Source: Dokdonella_A sp964582225
GTDB lineage: Bacteria > Pseudomonadota > Gammaproteobacteria > Xanthomonadales > Rhodanobacteraceae
Length of the DNA stretch: 64,000 bases
Assembly (NCBI GenBank): GCA_964582225.1
Contig: CAZORA010000002.1
Coordinates: forward strand, 124,001 to 188,000
Direction: 5' to 3'
The position numbers and the translations under genes were made by a program. The notes below the pieces were generated by a model that saw nothing but the letters and a program-made list of their open reading frames with translations, was not told where the DNA came from and made no database searches. Below, in pieces: positions 26,869 to 36,337 of this stretch (the first letter of the stretch is position 1; the number at the start of each line of letters is the position of its first letter).

Positions 26869-27095
26869 GGGCAAATCCTCGGAACCAATGCGCCATTGTG
26901 CCAGCAGAGCCCCCGCGGAAAGGCTGAACGGGCCAGGCCCGCCGGCGAAGCCAGGTCACGGTGACTGCAAGCTCTTGAAAGCAGAGCCCCAAGCCCCGCC
27001 CTCGCGGGAGGGAGAAAAAAGATCGACTCGTACGGATGTTCCCCAGGCACACCGATGCTACTCTCGGCTGCCCGCGGATTGCCCAGGAGACCGCC

Positions 27096-27629
27096 ATGTC
27101 ATCGCACACGCTTACGCCGGAAAGCGGTTGGATCGAGCGTCTGCCCGATGGCAGCAACGTTCACATCCGGCCGATCGCGCGGCAAGACGCCGAGCTCGAG
27201 CTTGCGTTCCTGCGCGAGCTGTCGCCGGAGTTTCGCAACGCACGTTTCCTCGGTTTGGCGCACGATCCGAGCCCCGAGGTCGCCCGCGCGCTGACCGAGA
27301 TCGATCCGACCCACGCCGTGGCGCTGATCGCCGTGATCCTGCAGGACGGCCGCGAGCGCGAGGTCGGCGCCGCCCAGTTCCACGCCAGCGGCGACGTCTG
27401 CGAAGCCTCGCTCACCGTGAGTGGCGAATGGCGCCGGCGCGGCGTGGGCTCGGCGCTGATGCAGCATTTGATCCAGGCGGCGCGCGCACGCGGGCTGCGT
27501 CGCATGCGCGCCTACGGCAGCATGCGCTCGCCGAGCGGCGACCATCTGGCGCTGCGTCTCGGCTTCCAGCCGCGCCCGAACCCGGACGACCCGGCGACTT
27601 CGCTGCTGGAACTCGATCTCCAGGCCTAA
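27096..27629 (+). CDS. GNAT family N-acetyltransferase
   Basis: A 177-residue acyl-CoA-dependent acetyltransferase. Motif B/A elements are clear: HIRPIARQDAELELAFLRELSPE at the start, a core strand EASLTVSGEWRRRGVGSALMQHLIQAARARGLRR with the RRxGVG pyrophosphate loop, and the C-terminal HLALRLGFQPRPNPDDP. This arrangement matches the acetyltransferase module seen at the end of protein lysine acetylases (Pat-like), so a protein substrate is possible. AGGAGA precedes the ATG. Transcribed alone. Confidence 0.88.
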   Translation: MSSHTLTPESGWIERLPDGSNVHIRPIARQDAELELAFLRELSPEFRNARFLGLAHDPSPEVARALTEIDPTHAVALIAVILQDGREREVGAAQFHASGDVCEASLTVSGEWRRRGVGSALMQHLIQAARARGLRRMRAYGSMRSPSGDHLALRLGFQPRPNPDDPATSLLELDLQA

Positions 27630-27635
27630 ACAGTA

Positions 27636-27761
27636 TCCGAACAAGTCGACACGCTCGTCACTCCCGCAAAGGCGAGAGTTCAGCACCTTTGGTTTCAATG
27701 ATTTGAAGTCACTGGATGCCCGCCTTCGCGGGCGTGACTAGCTTGTTCAGACATGCCCTAG
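27636..27761. repeat. Interspersed repeat, copy 1
   Basis: A roughly 126-bp element with inverted ends: GAACAAG at 27639-27645 pairs with CTTGTTC at 27742-27748, and GTCACTCCCGC with GCGGGCGTGAC further in. The centre contains TTTGGTTTCAATGATTTGAAG. A diverged copy lies at 53051-53179 in the same orientation. It resembles the GTCA-CCCGC interspersed palindromes common in Xanthomonadales genomes. It lies between convergent genes. Confidence 0.75.
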
Positions 27762-27870
27762 CGTTGTGCCATAAACACCACTTCGAGCTCAAGAGGATCA
27801 GGCACTTACGTCATTAGCTGCGGAACTTGGGGGGCGCGAGATCCGTGATCCAGACGGGCGACGGACGTGC

Positions 27871-29175
27871 TCAGTCCCCCGCGAGCGCGCTGCCGCCCTG
27901 CTTGTAGACCATGCCGTCCTTCATCACGAAGTCGACTTTCTGCATCAAGGTGATGTCGTCCAGCGGATTGCCGAGAACCGCCACCACGTCGGCCAACTTG
28001 CCGGGCGCGACACTGCCCAGGTCTGCGGTCCTGCGCAACAGCTCGGCGGCGTGCGTGGTCGCTGCCTGCAGCGCATACAGCGGCGGAATCCCGGCCTCGA
28101 CCATGTAGGCGAATTCCTTGGCGTTCTGGCCATGCGGATAGACTGCGGCATCGGTGCCGAAGGCAATCTTCACACCCGCCTTGTAGGCCTTGCCGGCGGT
28201 CTGCTGGATCACCGGACCGACCTGCTTCGCCTTGGCCGCCACCTGCGGCGGGTAGTAGCCTGGCGTGTCGGCCATTTTCGCGACGTACCTGCCGGCAATG
28301 ATGGTTGGCACATACCAGGTGCCGTGCTGTTTCATCAGGCGCATGTCGGCGTCGTCCATGAAGGTGCCGTGTTCGATTGAATCGACGCCGGCCACCACCG
28401 CGCGGCGGATCGCCTCGGCCCCGTGCGCGTGCGCGCCGACCACGAACCCATAGTCGTGCGCGGCCGCCACCACGGCCTGGATTTCCTCCACCGTCATCTG
28501 CGCGTTGTCGGCGCTCGCGCTTTCGTCGAGCACGCCACCGGAAGGCATGATCTTCAGCACGTCGACGCCGTCCTTATAGTGCTGGCGGACGCTCTTCCAG
28601 GCGTCGTCGACGCCGTTGATGATGCTGTCCTTGGGGCCGGGGTCGCCTTGCAGATCCCAGCGCAGGCCGTCGGTACCGTCGGCGTGACCGCCAGTGGTAC
28701 CAATCGCCTCGCCGGCGGTGAAGACACGCGGGCCCGGAATCAGCCCGGCGTTGATCGAATTGCGCAGCGCAATCGAGATGTTGTTGCCATCACCCAGATT
28801 GCGCACGGTCGTGAAGCCAGCGAGCAGGGTCCGCCTGGCGTAGAGGGTCGCGCGAATGGCATGGTCGGCCACGTTGAGCCGGAAGCGGTCGCTGTAGCCG
28901 GTCGGGCTGGTCTCGAAGGTCAGATGGGTATGCGCGTCGATCAGGCCCGGCAGACAGGTGGCGTTGCCGAGATCGATCACCCGCGCAGCCGCAACCTCGC
29001 GCGTACCGGCGTGGACCTCACGAATGCGATTGCCCTCGACGACCACCGTGGTTGCGCCGAGCAGCTTGCCGTTCACACTGTCGAGCAAGTTTCCGCAGTG
29101 CAGCACGATCGGATCGGCGGCCTGGGCGAGCGCGGTGACGAAAGCGAGTGGCAGGGCGGCAAGCAGGATGCGCAT
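27871..29175 (-). CDS. Exported amidohydrolase family protein
   Basis: A 434-residue metal-dependent amidohydrolase, probably a periplasmic imidopeptidase/Xaa-Pro dipeptidase-like enzyme. Residues 1-19 are a signal peptide. The TIM-barrel metal ligands are seen in order: LIDAHTHL, the bridging Lys in VLKIMPSGG, GAHAHGAEAIR, SIEHGTFMDD, and the Asp in IAFGTDAAVYPHGQN. The C-terminal ATTHAAELLRRTADLGSVAPGKLADVV is typical of the group. The natural substrate cannot be read from sequence. Confidence 0.88.
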   Translation of the reverse strand: MRILLAALPLAFVTALAQAADPIVLHCGNLLDSVNGKLLGATTVVVEGNRIREVHAGTREVAAARVIDLGNATCLPGLIDAHTHLTFETSPTGYSDRFRLNVADHAIRATLYARRTLLAGFTTVRNLGDGNNISIALRNSINAGLIPGPRVFTAGEAIGTTGGHADGTDGLRWDLQGDPGPKDSIINGVDDAWKSVRQHYKDGVDVLKIMPSGGVLDESASADNAQMTVEEIQAVVAAAHDYGFVVGAHAHGAEAIRRAVVAGVDSIEHGTFMDDADMRLMKQHGTWYVPTIIAGRYVAKMADTPGYYPPQVAAKAKQVGPVIQQTAGKAYKAGVKIAFGTDAAVYPHGQNAKEFAYMVEAGIPPLYALQAATTHAAELLRRTADLGSVAPGKLADVVAVLGNPLDDITLMQKVDFVMKDGMVYKQGGSALAGD

Positions 29176-29543
29176 GAGGATTCTCCGTTGAGCCCGTCCA
29201 TGCTAACCGTCCTGCCCGTAAGCGCCTATGCCAAAAGCTGGTGCGCAGCGCCTGCGCCGTCCCTGAAACCGCGCGCGTCGGCGGCGCGAGTGTCGCGCGC
29301 GGATGCCGTTTCCAGAAGTCGGGAAGCGGCGCGAATCGAGAGCGGGAATCCGCGTCGCCCGACTGTGCGCGGGAGACAGCCCAACGACCAACGCGAAAGC
29401 GCGGAAATCGTCGCTGGCTCGGCCAGAATTGCCGCCAGCGCGCGCAGCGCGCAGGCGACGCGGCTTTTTTCTCATGCTGCACTGCGATAGGCTGACCGCC
29501 TCATCAGGCTCAAGGGCTGCGCGCCGCGCGCAGCAGCGCATCC
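29176..29543. other. Divergent intergenic region, no gene seen
   Basis: About 370 bp between the amidohydrolase and leuS, which are divergent. Reading frames here lack coding character. The half nearest leuS is rich in GCGC repeats and ends with a short T-run at 29464-29470. No clear promoter consensus is visible. Confidence 0.4.
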
Positions 29544-32276
29544 ATGCAGGAAACCTACGATCCGCAAGCGGTCGAAGCCGCCGCCCAACAGTACTGGGAC
29601 CGCAGCCGCGCCTTCGAAGTGAAGGAGGACCCGAAGCGGGAGAAGTTCTACTGCCTGTCGATGCTGCCCTACCCCTCCGGCGCCCTGCACATGGGCCACG
29701 TGCGCAACTACACCATCGGCGACGTGATCAGCCGCTACCAACGCATGCAGGGACGCAACGTGCTGCAGCCGATGGGCTGGGACGCCTTCGGCCTGCCCGC
29801 CGAGAACGCCGCGATCAAGCACCACACGGCGCCGGCCAAGTGGACCTACGCCAACATCGAACACATGCGCGCGCAGCTCAAGACCATGGGCTACGCGATC
29901 GACTGGTCGCGCGAGTTCGCGACCTGTCGTCCGGACTACTACGTGCACGAGCAGCGCATGTTCGTGCGTCTGTTCCGCAAGGGCCTCGCCTACCGCAGGA
30001 ACTCGGTGGTCAACTGGGATCCGGTGGACCAGACCGTACTCGCCAACGAGCAGGTCGTCGACGGCCGCGGCTGGCGCACCGGCGCGCTGGTCGAAAAGCG
30101 CGAGATCCCGCAGTGGTTTCTGAAGATCACCGCCTACGCCGATGAATTGCTGGCTGGACTTGACGACCTGGCCGGCTGGCCGGAGGCGGTGAAGATCATG
30201 CAGCGCAACTGGATCGGCCGCTCGGAGGGACTCGAGATCGAGTTCCGGGTCGATGACGTCGAAGCGCCGCTGACGGTATTCACCACGCGCCCGGACACCC
30301 TGATGGGCGCGACCTATCTGGCGATCGCCGCCGAGCACCCGCTGGCCAAGCGCGCCGCCGCGACGCGTCCGCTGGTCGCCGCCTTCATCGAGGAGTGCCG
30401 CCGCGGCGGCACTGCGCTGGCGGATATCGAGACCGCGGAAAAGAAGGGGATCGATACCGGCCTGGTGGCGATCCATCCGGTCACCGGAGAGAGGCTGCCG
30501 ATCTGGATCGCCAACTTCGTGCTGATGGGCTACGGCACCGGCGCGGTGATGGCGGTGCCGGGCCACGACCAGCGCGATTGGGAGTTCGCCAGCAAGTATG
30601 ACCTGCTGATCCGCATGGTGATCGTGAGCGATCCGGTGCGCGACGCGATCGCCGAGCTCGGCCGCGACGCCGCACGCAACGTCGACGCCATGACCGCCGC
30701 GCTCGGCGCCAGCCAGGCGATCGACCCCTACGAACCCGGCGCCGCCCACGGCATCGTCGAGGCCTTCGAGCGCGGCATCATCGAGCAGGGCCCCTGGGTC
30801 GAGCACGGCACCCTGGTGAACTCGGGCGAATACGACGGTCTCGACTTCCAGGGTGCCTTCGACGCGCTCGCCGCACGCTTCGAGAAGGAAGGCAACGGGC
30901 GCCGCCGAATCAACTATCGCCTGCGCGACTGGGGCGTGTCGCGACAGCGCTACTGGGGCTGCCCGATCCCGATCGTCCACTGCGCGCAGTGCGGCGCGGT
31001 ACCGGTGCCGGAAGAACAGCTCCCGGTGCTGCTGCCGGAAGACGTCGCCTTCAGCGGTGTGCGCTCGCCGATCAAGGAAGACCCAGAATGGCGCCGCACG
31101 GTTTGCCCGCAGTGCGGCGGGGCGGCCGAGCGCGAAACCGACACCTTCGACACCTTCATGGAGTCGAGCTGGTACTACGCGCGCTACGCCTCGCCCGGCG
31201 CCGCCGAGATGGTCGACGAGCGCGCCGACTACTGGCTGCCGGTCGATCAGTACATCGGCGGCATCGAGCACGCGATCATGCACCTGCTCTACTTCCGCTT
31301 CTATCACAAGCTGCTGCGCGACGCCGGGATGCTGCGCTCGAACGAGCCGGCCAGCAACCTGCTCTGCCAGGGCATGGTGATCGCCGACACCTTCTACCGC
31401 GACCAGCCTGCGACGGAAGGCAACGGCGCGATGGCCAGGACCTGGATCAACCCCGCCGAAGTCACCATCACCCGCGACGACAAGGGTCGCGCCACCGGCG
31501 CGGTGCTCAAGGCCGACGGCCTGCCGGTCACCATCGGCGCGGTCGAGAAGATGTCGAAGTCGAAGAACAACGGCGTCGACCCGCAGTCCATGGTGGCCAA
31601 GTACGGCGCCGACACCGTGCGCCTGTTTTCCATGTTTGCCGCCCCGCCAGACCAATCGCTGGAATGGAGCGAAGCTGGGGTCGAAGGCATGGCACGCTTC
31701 CTGCGCCGCCTGTGGCGTGAGGTCGCAGCGCACGCGGCCGACGGCGCGAGCGGGCCGGTGGCGAGCGACGCGCTCGATCCGGCGCAGAGGGCGCTGCGCC
31801 GCCAGGTGCACGAAACCATTCGCAAGGTCTCCGACGACGTCGGGCGCCGCTACGCCTTCAACACGGCGATTGCCGCGCTGATGGAGCTCCTGAACGCGAT
31901 CGGCCGATTCAGCGACTCGAGCGCCAACGGTCGCGCGGTGAAGCAGGAAGCGCTGGAAGCCCTGGTTCTGCTGCTGAACCCGGTGACCCCGCACGTCGCC
32001 CACGCGCTGTGGCAGGGGCTCGGCCACGCCGAAGCCCTGCTCGAGGACCAGACCTGGCCAAAGGTCGACGAATGCGCGCTCACGCGCGAGGCGCTGAAGC
32101 TCGCAGTGCAGGTCAACGGCAAGCTGCGCGGCACCATCGAGGTCGCGGTGTCGGCCACGCGCGAGGAGATCGAGCGTCAGGCGCTGGCCGACGCCAGGGT
32201 CGCCGCCTTCCTCGACGGCGCGACCCCGAAGAAAGTCATTGTGGTGCCGGGTCGGATCGTCAACATCGTCCTCTGA
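29544..32276 (+). CDS. leuS: Leucyl-tRNA synthetase
   Basis: Charges tRNA-Leu with leucine. The class I enzyme has 910 residues, slightly above the usual 860-880. The HIGH region is MLPYPSGALHMGHVRNYTIGD, the editing domain includes TTRPDTLMGATYLAIA and MAVPGHDQRDWEFA, a Cys zinc pair is in VHCAQCGAVP and VCPQCGGAA, and the KMSKS loop is VEKMSKSKNNGVDP. The C-terminal domain ends VIVVPGRIVNIVL-like. Downstream a minus-strand gene separates it from lptE, unlike the usual leuS-lptE order. Confidence 0.97.
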   Translation: MQETYDPQAVEAAAQQYWDRSRAFEVKEDPKREKFYCLSMLPYPSGALHMGHVRNYTIGDVISRYQRMQGRNVLQPMGWDAFGLPAENAAIKHHTAPAKWTYANIEHMRAQLKTMGYAIDWSREFATCRPDYYVHEQRMFVRLFRKGLAYRRNSVVNWDPVDQTVLANEQVVDGRGWRTGALVEKREIPQWFLKITAYADELLAGLDDLAGWPEAVKIMQRNWIGRSEGLEIEFRVDDVEAPLTVFTTRPDTLMGATYLAIAAEHPLAKRAAATRPLVAAFIEECRRGGTALADIETAEKKGIDTGLVAIHPVTGERLPIWIANFVLMGYGTGAVMAVPGHDQRDWEFASKYDLLIRMVIVSDPVRDAIAELGRDAARNVDAMTAALGASQAIDPYEPGAAHGIVEAFERGIIEQGPWVEHGTLVNSGEYDGLDFQGAFDALAARFEKEGNGRRRINYRLRDWGVSRQRYWGCPIPIVHCAQCGAVPVPEEQLPVLLPEDVAFSGVRSPIKEDPEWRRTVCPQCGGAAERETDTFDTFMESSWYYARYASPGAAEMVDERADYWLPVDQYIGGIEHAIMHLLYFRFYHKLLRDAGMLRSNEPASNLLCQGMVIADTFYRDQPATEGNGAMARTWINPAEVTITRDDKGRATGAVLKADGLPVTIGAVEKMSKSKNNGVDPQSMVAKYGADTVRLFSMFAAPPDQSLEWSEAGVEGMARFLRRLWREVAAHAADGASGPVASDALDPAQRALRRQVHETIRKVSDDVGRRYAFNTAIAALMELLNAIGRFSDSSANGRAVKQEALEALVLLLNPVTPHVAHALWQGLGHAEALLEDQTWPKVDECALTREALKLAVQVNGKLRGTIEVAVSATREEIERQALADARVAAFLDGATPKKVIVVPGRIVNIVL

Positions 32277-32299
32277 AAGCGCGGTCGGCAGCCGCGCGC

Positions 32300-33661
32300 T
32301 CAGTAGCGATCGTCGAGGGCGAAAATCGGCTTGCGCGTCGCCCAGGCGCCCTGCGTGAAGTCGGGGAAATCGAGGGTGCGGAAGTTCTCCGCGATCGACT
32401 GCTCGGAAAGCGGGGTGATCGCACTCCAAGCGATCGCGTCGTAGATGTCGATCGGCATCGGCTCGCCGGCCTTCAGGGCCTCGATGAAGGCGTGCACCAC
32501 GAACCAGTCCATGCCGCCATGGCCGGCCCCGGCGGCCTGCGCCGCGTACTTCTTCCACAGCGGGTGGTCATAGCGCTCGAGCCACGGCGCGGCAGGCTCC
32601 CACTTGTGCGGCGGACTCTTGCCCTCGACGTAGATCGATTCGTTGACGTCCATCCACAGGCCCTTCGTGCCCTGCACGCGAAAACCCATCGAATAGGGCC
32701 GCGGCAGGTTGGTGTCATGTTGCAGCAGGATCGTCTCGCCGTTGGCACAGGCGAGTGTGGTCGTCACCACGTCGCCGAGCTTGAACGCCTGCCGCGCATT
32801 CGGATGCCGCGGCCCGCCGCGCGGGTGGTTCACGATGTACTCGTGCAGGCCGCGTGCCTTGCTGGCAAAGCTGTTGATGCGGGTGAAGCGATTGCCCCGG
32901 TTGATGTTGACGTACATCGCGCAGGGACCGATGCCGTGGCTCGGATACAGATCACCGTTGCGCTCGATCGAGTGCCGGGTGCGCCACTGCGCCTCGGAAA
33001 ACGCCTGTGGCCCGAACTCGACGCCGCTGTCGTAGGGCTCGGCAGGGTTGCCCGAATTGAACTTCACGCCGCGCAGATCGTGCTGATAGCCGGCCTGCAG
33101 GTGAACCAGCTCGCCGAACACGCCCGCACGCACCATCCGCAGCACTGCCAGCGCATCGCGCCGATAGCAGACATTCTCGAGCAGCATGTAGGGCGTGCCG
33201 GTGCGTTCCTGGGCGCGCAGCACGTTCCAGTGATCATCCAGGCTGATCCCGGCAACCACCTCGCAGCCGACCGCGACGCCAGCCTCCATCGCCGCGATCG
33301 CCATCGGTGCGTGCCACTCCCAGGGCGTGACGATGAAGACCGCGTCGAGCCCCTTGCGCTCGAAGAGCTTCTTCCAGGCGTTGACGTCGCCGTTACCCCC
33401 GTAGACCTCGGGCTTGCGCCGCCCCGCCTTGGTGACGATCGCCAGCGCGCGGTCCAACATCACCTGCTGCGTGTCGCAGATTGCCACCAGCTCGACGTCT
33501 GCTCGACTCAGGATCGGCCCGAGTTGCGACTGACCGCGCAGCCCCGTGCCGATCATCGCTACCCGCAGGCGTTCGCGGCGCACCGCCGCGAGACCCGATG
33601 AGGGCAGCGCCAGCGCGGCAGCGCCGATCAGACCTGCGGTGATGAATTCGCGTCTTTGCAT
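32300..33661 (-). CDS. Gfo/Idh/MocA-fold glycosidase of GH109 type, Tat-exported
   Basis: A 453-residue NAD-dependent glycosidase-like protein; GH109 members hydrolyse alpha-N-acetylgalactosaminides through an NAD+ redox mechanism. The start MQRREFITAGLIGAAALALP looks like a twin-arginine signal. Then comes the Rossmann motif GTGLRGQSQLGPIL and hallmark segments LLENVCYRRD, GELVHLQAGYQHDLRGVKFN, RHSIERNGDLYPSHGIGP and NRGNRFTRI. I assign GH109 from these segments; other sugar oxidoreductases of the fold are less likely. It is convergent with leuS and divergent from lptE, interrupting a cluster that is normally contiguous, which suggests acquisition by transfer. Confidence 0.82.
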   Translation of the reverse strand: MQRREFITAGLIGAAALALPSSGLAAVRRERLRVAMIGTGLRGQSQLGPILSRADVELVAICDTQQVMLDRALAIVTKAGRRKPEVYGGNGDVNAWKKLFERKGLDAVFIVTPWEWHAPMAIAAMEAGVAVGCEVVAGISLDDHWNVLRAQERTGTPYMLLENVCYRRDALAVLRMVRAGVFGELVHLQAGYQHDLRGVKFNSGNPAEPYDSGVEFGPQAFSEAQWRTRHSIERNGDLYPSHGIGPCAMYVNINRGNRFTRINSFASKARGLHEYIVNHPRGGPRHPNARQAFKLGDVVTTTLACANGETILLQHDTNLPRPYSMGFRVQGTKGLWMDVNESIYVEGKSPPHKWEPAAPWLERYDHPLWKKYAAQAAGAGHGGMDWFVVHAFIEALKAGEPMPIDIYDAIAWSAITPLSEQSIAENFRTLDFPDFTQGAWATRKPIFALDDRY

Positions 33662-34018
33662 GCTCAAGCTTGCCTCGCAGAAAGTGCCATCATGCGATGC
33701 GCGCGAAAGCTTTGCACGCGCGAGAGCCCAGACGATACCTGCTCGCGATCGTCGGCACCTTGCCTGCGCCGCAAGGTGCCTGGCCTTCGAAACACGGCTT
33801 GGACGCGACGCCGGCAGGTGGCTAGCGCTCCGGCACAGGCTACGGCGGAACGACCTCGGCCGGAAGGCGCGAGCACCGTTGCGGCGGCGCGGTGAAAACG
33901 TGCGCCCGGTGGCAGGTGTCGGCACTCCTGCAAGTGCTTCCCGTGGTCGTCGTCGCGGGCGGCTGCGCCCGGCCGGCGAGCTGTGTTTCAATGCGACTTT
34001 CCTCGACACCTCCCGCAC
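33662..34018. other. Divergent intergenic region, no gene seen
   Basis: About 355 bp between the GH109 gene and lptE. Short frames on both strands lack coding character and ribosome binding sites. It must hold promoters for both genes but no strong consensus is evident. Confidence 0.4.
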
Positions 34019-34549
34019 ATGCACTTTCGTCCGCCTTCGATCCTCGTCCCGCTGCTCGCGCTGCTGCTGTCGGGCTGCGGCTTTCACCTGCGCAAGGAAG
34101 TGACGCTGCCGGCAGTGATGCAGCAGGTGCACGTGGAAAGCACGAGCGGCGGCCCGCTGGCGCGGGACCTGGCCAGCGCGCTGGCGCGCAGCGGAGCGAG
34201 CATCAGCGACCGCGCCGGACCCGGCATTGCGGTGCTCGCGATCAGCGCCAACCGGGTCAGCACGGACGTGCTCTCGGTCAGCGGCGCCGCGCGGGCCAAT
34301 GAATACTCGCTGCGCCACCACGTGGAGTTCTCGCTGCGCGACGGCGAGGGTCGTAGCGTGATTCCGCTGCAGACGATCGAACTCAGCCGCGAATTCACCT
34401 TCGACGCCACCCAGGCGCTCGGCGTCAGTGCCGAGATCGATCTGCTGACGAGGGAACTCGAGCGCGACATGGTCGACGCCGTCCTGCGCCGGCTGGAAAT
34501 CATGGGCGAAGCCGAGCAGGCGACCCCTGTCGGCTCCGCCAGGCAGTAA
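34019..34549 (+). CDS. lptE: LPS-assembly lipoprotein LptE
   Basis: Outer-membrane lipoprotein that plugs the LptD barrel for lipopolysaccharide insertion. The 176-residue precursor has a lipobox LLLSGCGFHLRKE (Cys near 19). The fold elements LPAVMQQVHVES, SRDRAGPGIAVLAISANRVSTDVLSVS and EYSLRHHVEFSLRD are typical. The start MHFRPPSIL begins the signal peptide. It leads the lptE-holA-nadD operon, which supports the call. Confidence 0.93.
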   Translation: MHFRPPSILVPLLALLLSGCGFHLRKEVTLPAVMQQVHVESTSGGPLARDLASALARSGASISDRAGPGIAVLAISANRVSTDVLSVSGAARANEYSLRHHVEFSLRDGEGRSVIPLQTIELSREFTFDATQALGVSAEIDLLTRELERDMVDAVLRRLEIMGEAEQATPVGSARQ

Positions 34550-34565
34550 CTCGGCGCGGGTTTCG

Positions 34566-35588
34566 GTGAATACTGCCGCCTTCCACCAGGAGCTCGCCGC
34601 AGCCACGCTGAAACACGTCTGGCTGATCGCCGGGAGCGAGCACCTGCTGGTGCTGGAGGCAGCCGATGCGCTGCGCTCACGGGCCCGCGAGCTCGGCTAT
34701 CTGGAGCGCGAAGTGCTCGACGTCGAGGCGAACTTCGACTGGAGCCGACTGGCCGAAGCAGCGCGCTCGCTATCGCTGTTCGCCAGCCGCCGGCTGATCG
34801 AACTGCGCCTTCCCAGCGGACGGCCGGGCACCCAGGGTAGCGCCGCCATCGTCGCCTACTGCGAGGCGCCGCCTGCCGACACCATCCTGCTCGTCACGGC
34901 GCACGACTGGAGTCGCAAGCACGAGGGCAAGTGGTCGCAGGCGATCGAGCGCGCAGGCGCCGCGCTCGTCGTGTGGCCACTCAAGCGCGAGGAGCTGCCG
35001 ACCTGGATCCGGCAGCGCATGCAGGCACGCGGCATCGACGCGACCGCGGACGCGATTCGCCTGCTGGCGGAGCGGGTGGAGGGGAACCTGCTCGCTGCTG
35101 CGCAGGAGATCGACAAGCTGGCCTTGCTGCACGCCGGCGAGACGCTCGATGTCGAAGCACTGGCCGCCAGTGTCGCCGACGACGCTCGCTACGACGCGTT
35201 TCGCCTGAGCGACGCAGCGATCGGCGGCGACGCCGCGCGTGCCCTGCACATCGTCGCCGGGCTGGCCGCCGAGGGAGAGGAAATCGTGCCGCTGATGGGC
35301 TGGATGATGAACCAACTGCGCCTGCTGCTGCGCCTCTCGGCGGCGGGCTCCGGCCTCGCCCAGGCGCTGCGCGCCGAGCACATCTGGCCGGCGACACGCG
35401 AGAACCTGTTTCGCGATGCGCTGCGCCGCAGCGATCGTGCGCACTGGGAGCGCTGCCTGCTGCAGGCCGGGCGCATCGACGCGATCGCCAAGGGCCGTCG
35501 CGCCGGCAATCCCTGGCGTGAACTCGAACGCCTGCTCGCGGCGATGGCAGCACCGCAGCGTGCGGCGGTTCTGCTCGCGGCGTCGTGA
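34566..35588 (+). CDS. holA: DNA polymerase III delta subunit
   Basis: Delta opens the beta clamp as part of the clamp loader. The 340 residues fit the family, with the N-terminal LIAGSEHLLVLEAADALRSRAR, the clamp-contact region SLSLFASRRLIELRLPSG, and lid and collar helices such as LAERVEGNLLAAAQEIDKLALL. Translation starts at GTG. The stop overlaps the nadD start (GTGA), so the two are coupled. Confidence 0.95.
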   Translation: MNTAAFHQELAAATLKHVWLIAGSEHLLVLEAADALRSRARELGYLEREVLDVEANFDWSRLAEAARSLSLFASRRLIELRLPSGRPGTQGSAAIVAYCEAPPADTILLVTAHDWSRKHEGKWSQAIERAGAALVVWPLKREELPTWIRQRMQARGIDATADAIRLLAERVEGNLLAAAQEIDKLALLHAGETLDVEALAASVADDARYDAFRLSDAAIGGDAARALHIVAGLAAEGEEIVPLMGWMMNQLRLLLRLSAAGSGLAQALRAEHIWPATRENLFRDALRRSDRAHWERCLLQAGRIDAIAKGRRAGNPWRELERLLAAMAAPQRAAVLLAAS

Positions 35589-36259
35589 GCCGCCCTCTCG
35601 CCATCCTTGGCGGCACCTTCGACCCGATCCACAACGGGCACCTGCGGGTCGCCTGGGAGGCGGCCGAAACGCTCGACGCCGAGCTGCGCCTGATCCCGGC
35701 TCGGTTGCCGCCGCACCGCGATGCGCCGGTCGCCGACGCCGAACTGCGCGCCGAGCTGTTGCGGCGCGCGCTGACCGGGCAGAACCGCCTCGCCCTCGAT
35801 CTGCGCGAGCTGCGCCGCAGCGGACCCTCCTACACGGTCGATACCCTGGCCGAACTGCGCGCCGAGCTCGGGCCGCAGCGCCCCCTGGTGCTGCTGGTCG
35901 GTGCCGATGCCTTCGCCGCACTGAACGCCTGGCACCGCTGGCGCGAGATCTTCGAACTGGCCCACATCGGCGTTCTGAGCCGCCCCGGTCGGAGTGTCGC
36001 AGCGCTGGCGCCGGAGCTCCTCGCGGAAATTACGGACCGCCGCCGCAGCGAACCACTGGCGGTACACGCCGCACCCAGCGGAAGCGTGGTCACGATCCCG
36101 GTCACCGCACTCGATATCTCCTCCAGCAAGATCCGCGCGATGCTCGCAGCGGGCCGGGAGCCGCGCTACCTGCTGCCCGACGCCCTGCTCGACGATCCCG
36201 CGCTGCTCGCCGCGTATCGCTGCGGAAACCCGCAGCAGGCAAGCGGCGCGCCAGCCTGA
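35585..36259 (+). CDS. nadD: Nicotinate-nucleotide adenylyltransferase
   Basis: Adenylates nicotinate mononucleotide to NaAD in NAD synthesis. The 224 residues have the nucleotidyltransferase motif ILGGTFDPIHNGHLR, the ISSSKIR signature (TALDISSSKIRAML) and PDALLDDPAL near the end. The start is a GTG overlapping holA. In most gammaproteobacteria rsfS and rlmH follow; here they sit some 15 kb away on the other strand. Confidence 0.96.
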   Translation: MSRPLAILGGTFDPIHNGHLRVAWEAAETLDAELRLIPARLPPHRDAPVADAELRAELLRRALTGQNRLALDLRELRRSGPSYTVDTLAELRAELGPQRPLVLLVGADAFAALNAWHRWREIFELAHIGVLSRPGRSVAALAPELLAEITDRRRSEPLAVHAAPSGSVVTIPVTALDISSSKIRAMLAAGREPRYLLPDALLDDPALLAAYRCGNPQQASGAPA

Positions 36260-36331
36260 GTGCCGCCTGTCTGCGGCCCAAACCGCGGCACGTTCTTTAC
36301 AAACGCTGACTCTCAGCCGCTCCCCGACCGC

Positions 36332-36337
36332 TACAAT
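36332..36337 (+). promoter_or_regulatory. Candidate -10 box for the M13 peptidase pair
   Basis: TACAAT in the 255-bp gap after nadD, about 180 bp before the first peptidase ATG. A CTGACT lies upstream at a spacing slightly longer than ideal. Weak evidence. Confidence 0.3.

Noticed and set aside
26990..27015. CCCTC/GAGGG hairpin after the CnoX promoter region as a terminator
   Set aside because: The stem is only 5 bp and is followed by A rather than T on the plus strand, with no gene ending there.
29472..32558. Open frame of more than 1000 codons on the minus strand across leuS
   Set aside because: It is the mirror of a strongly conserved gene in GC-rich DNA; composition is His/Arg/Gly-rich with no family motif.
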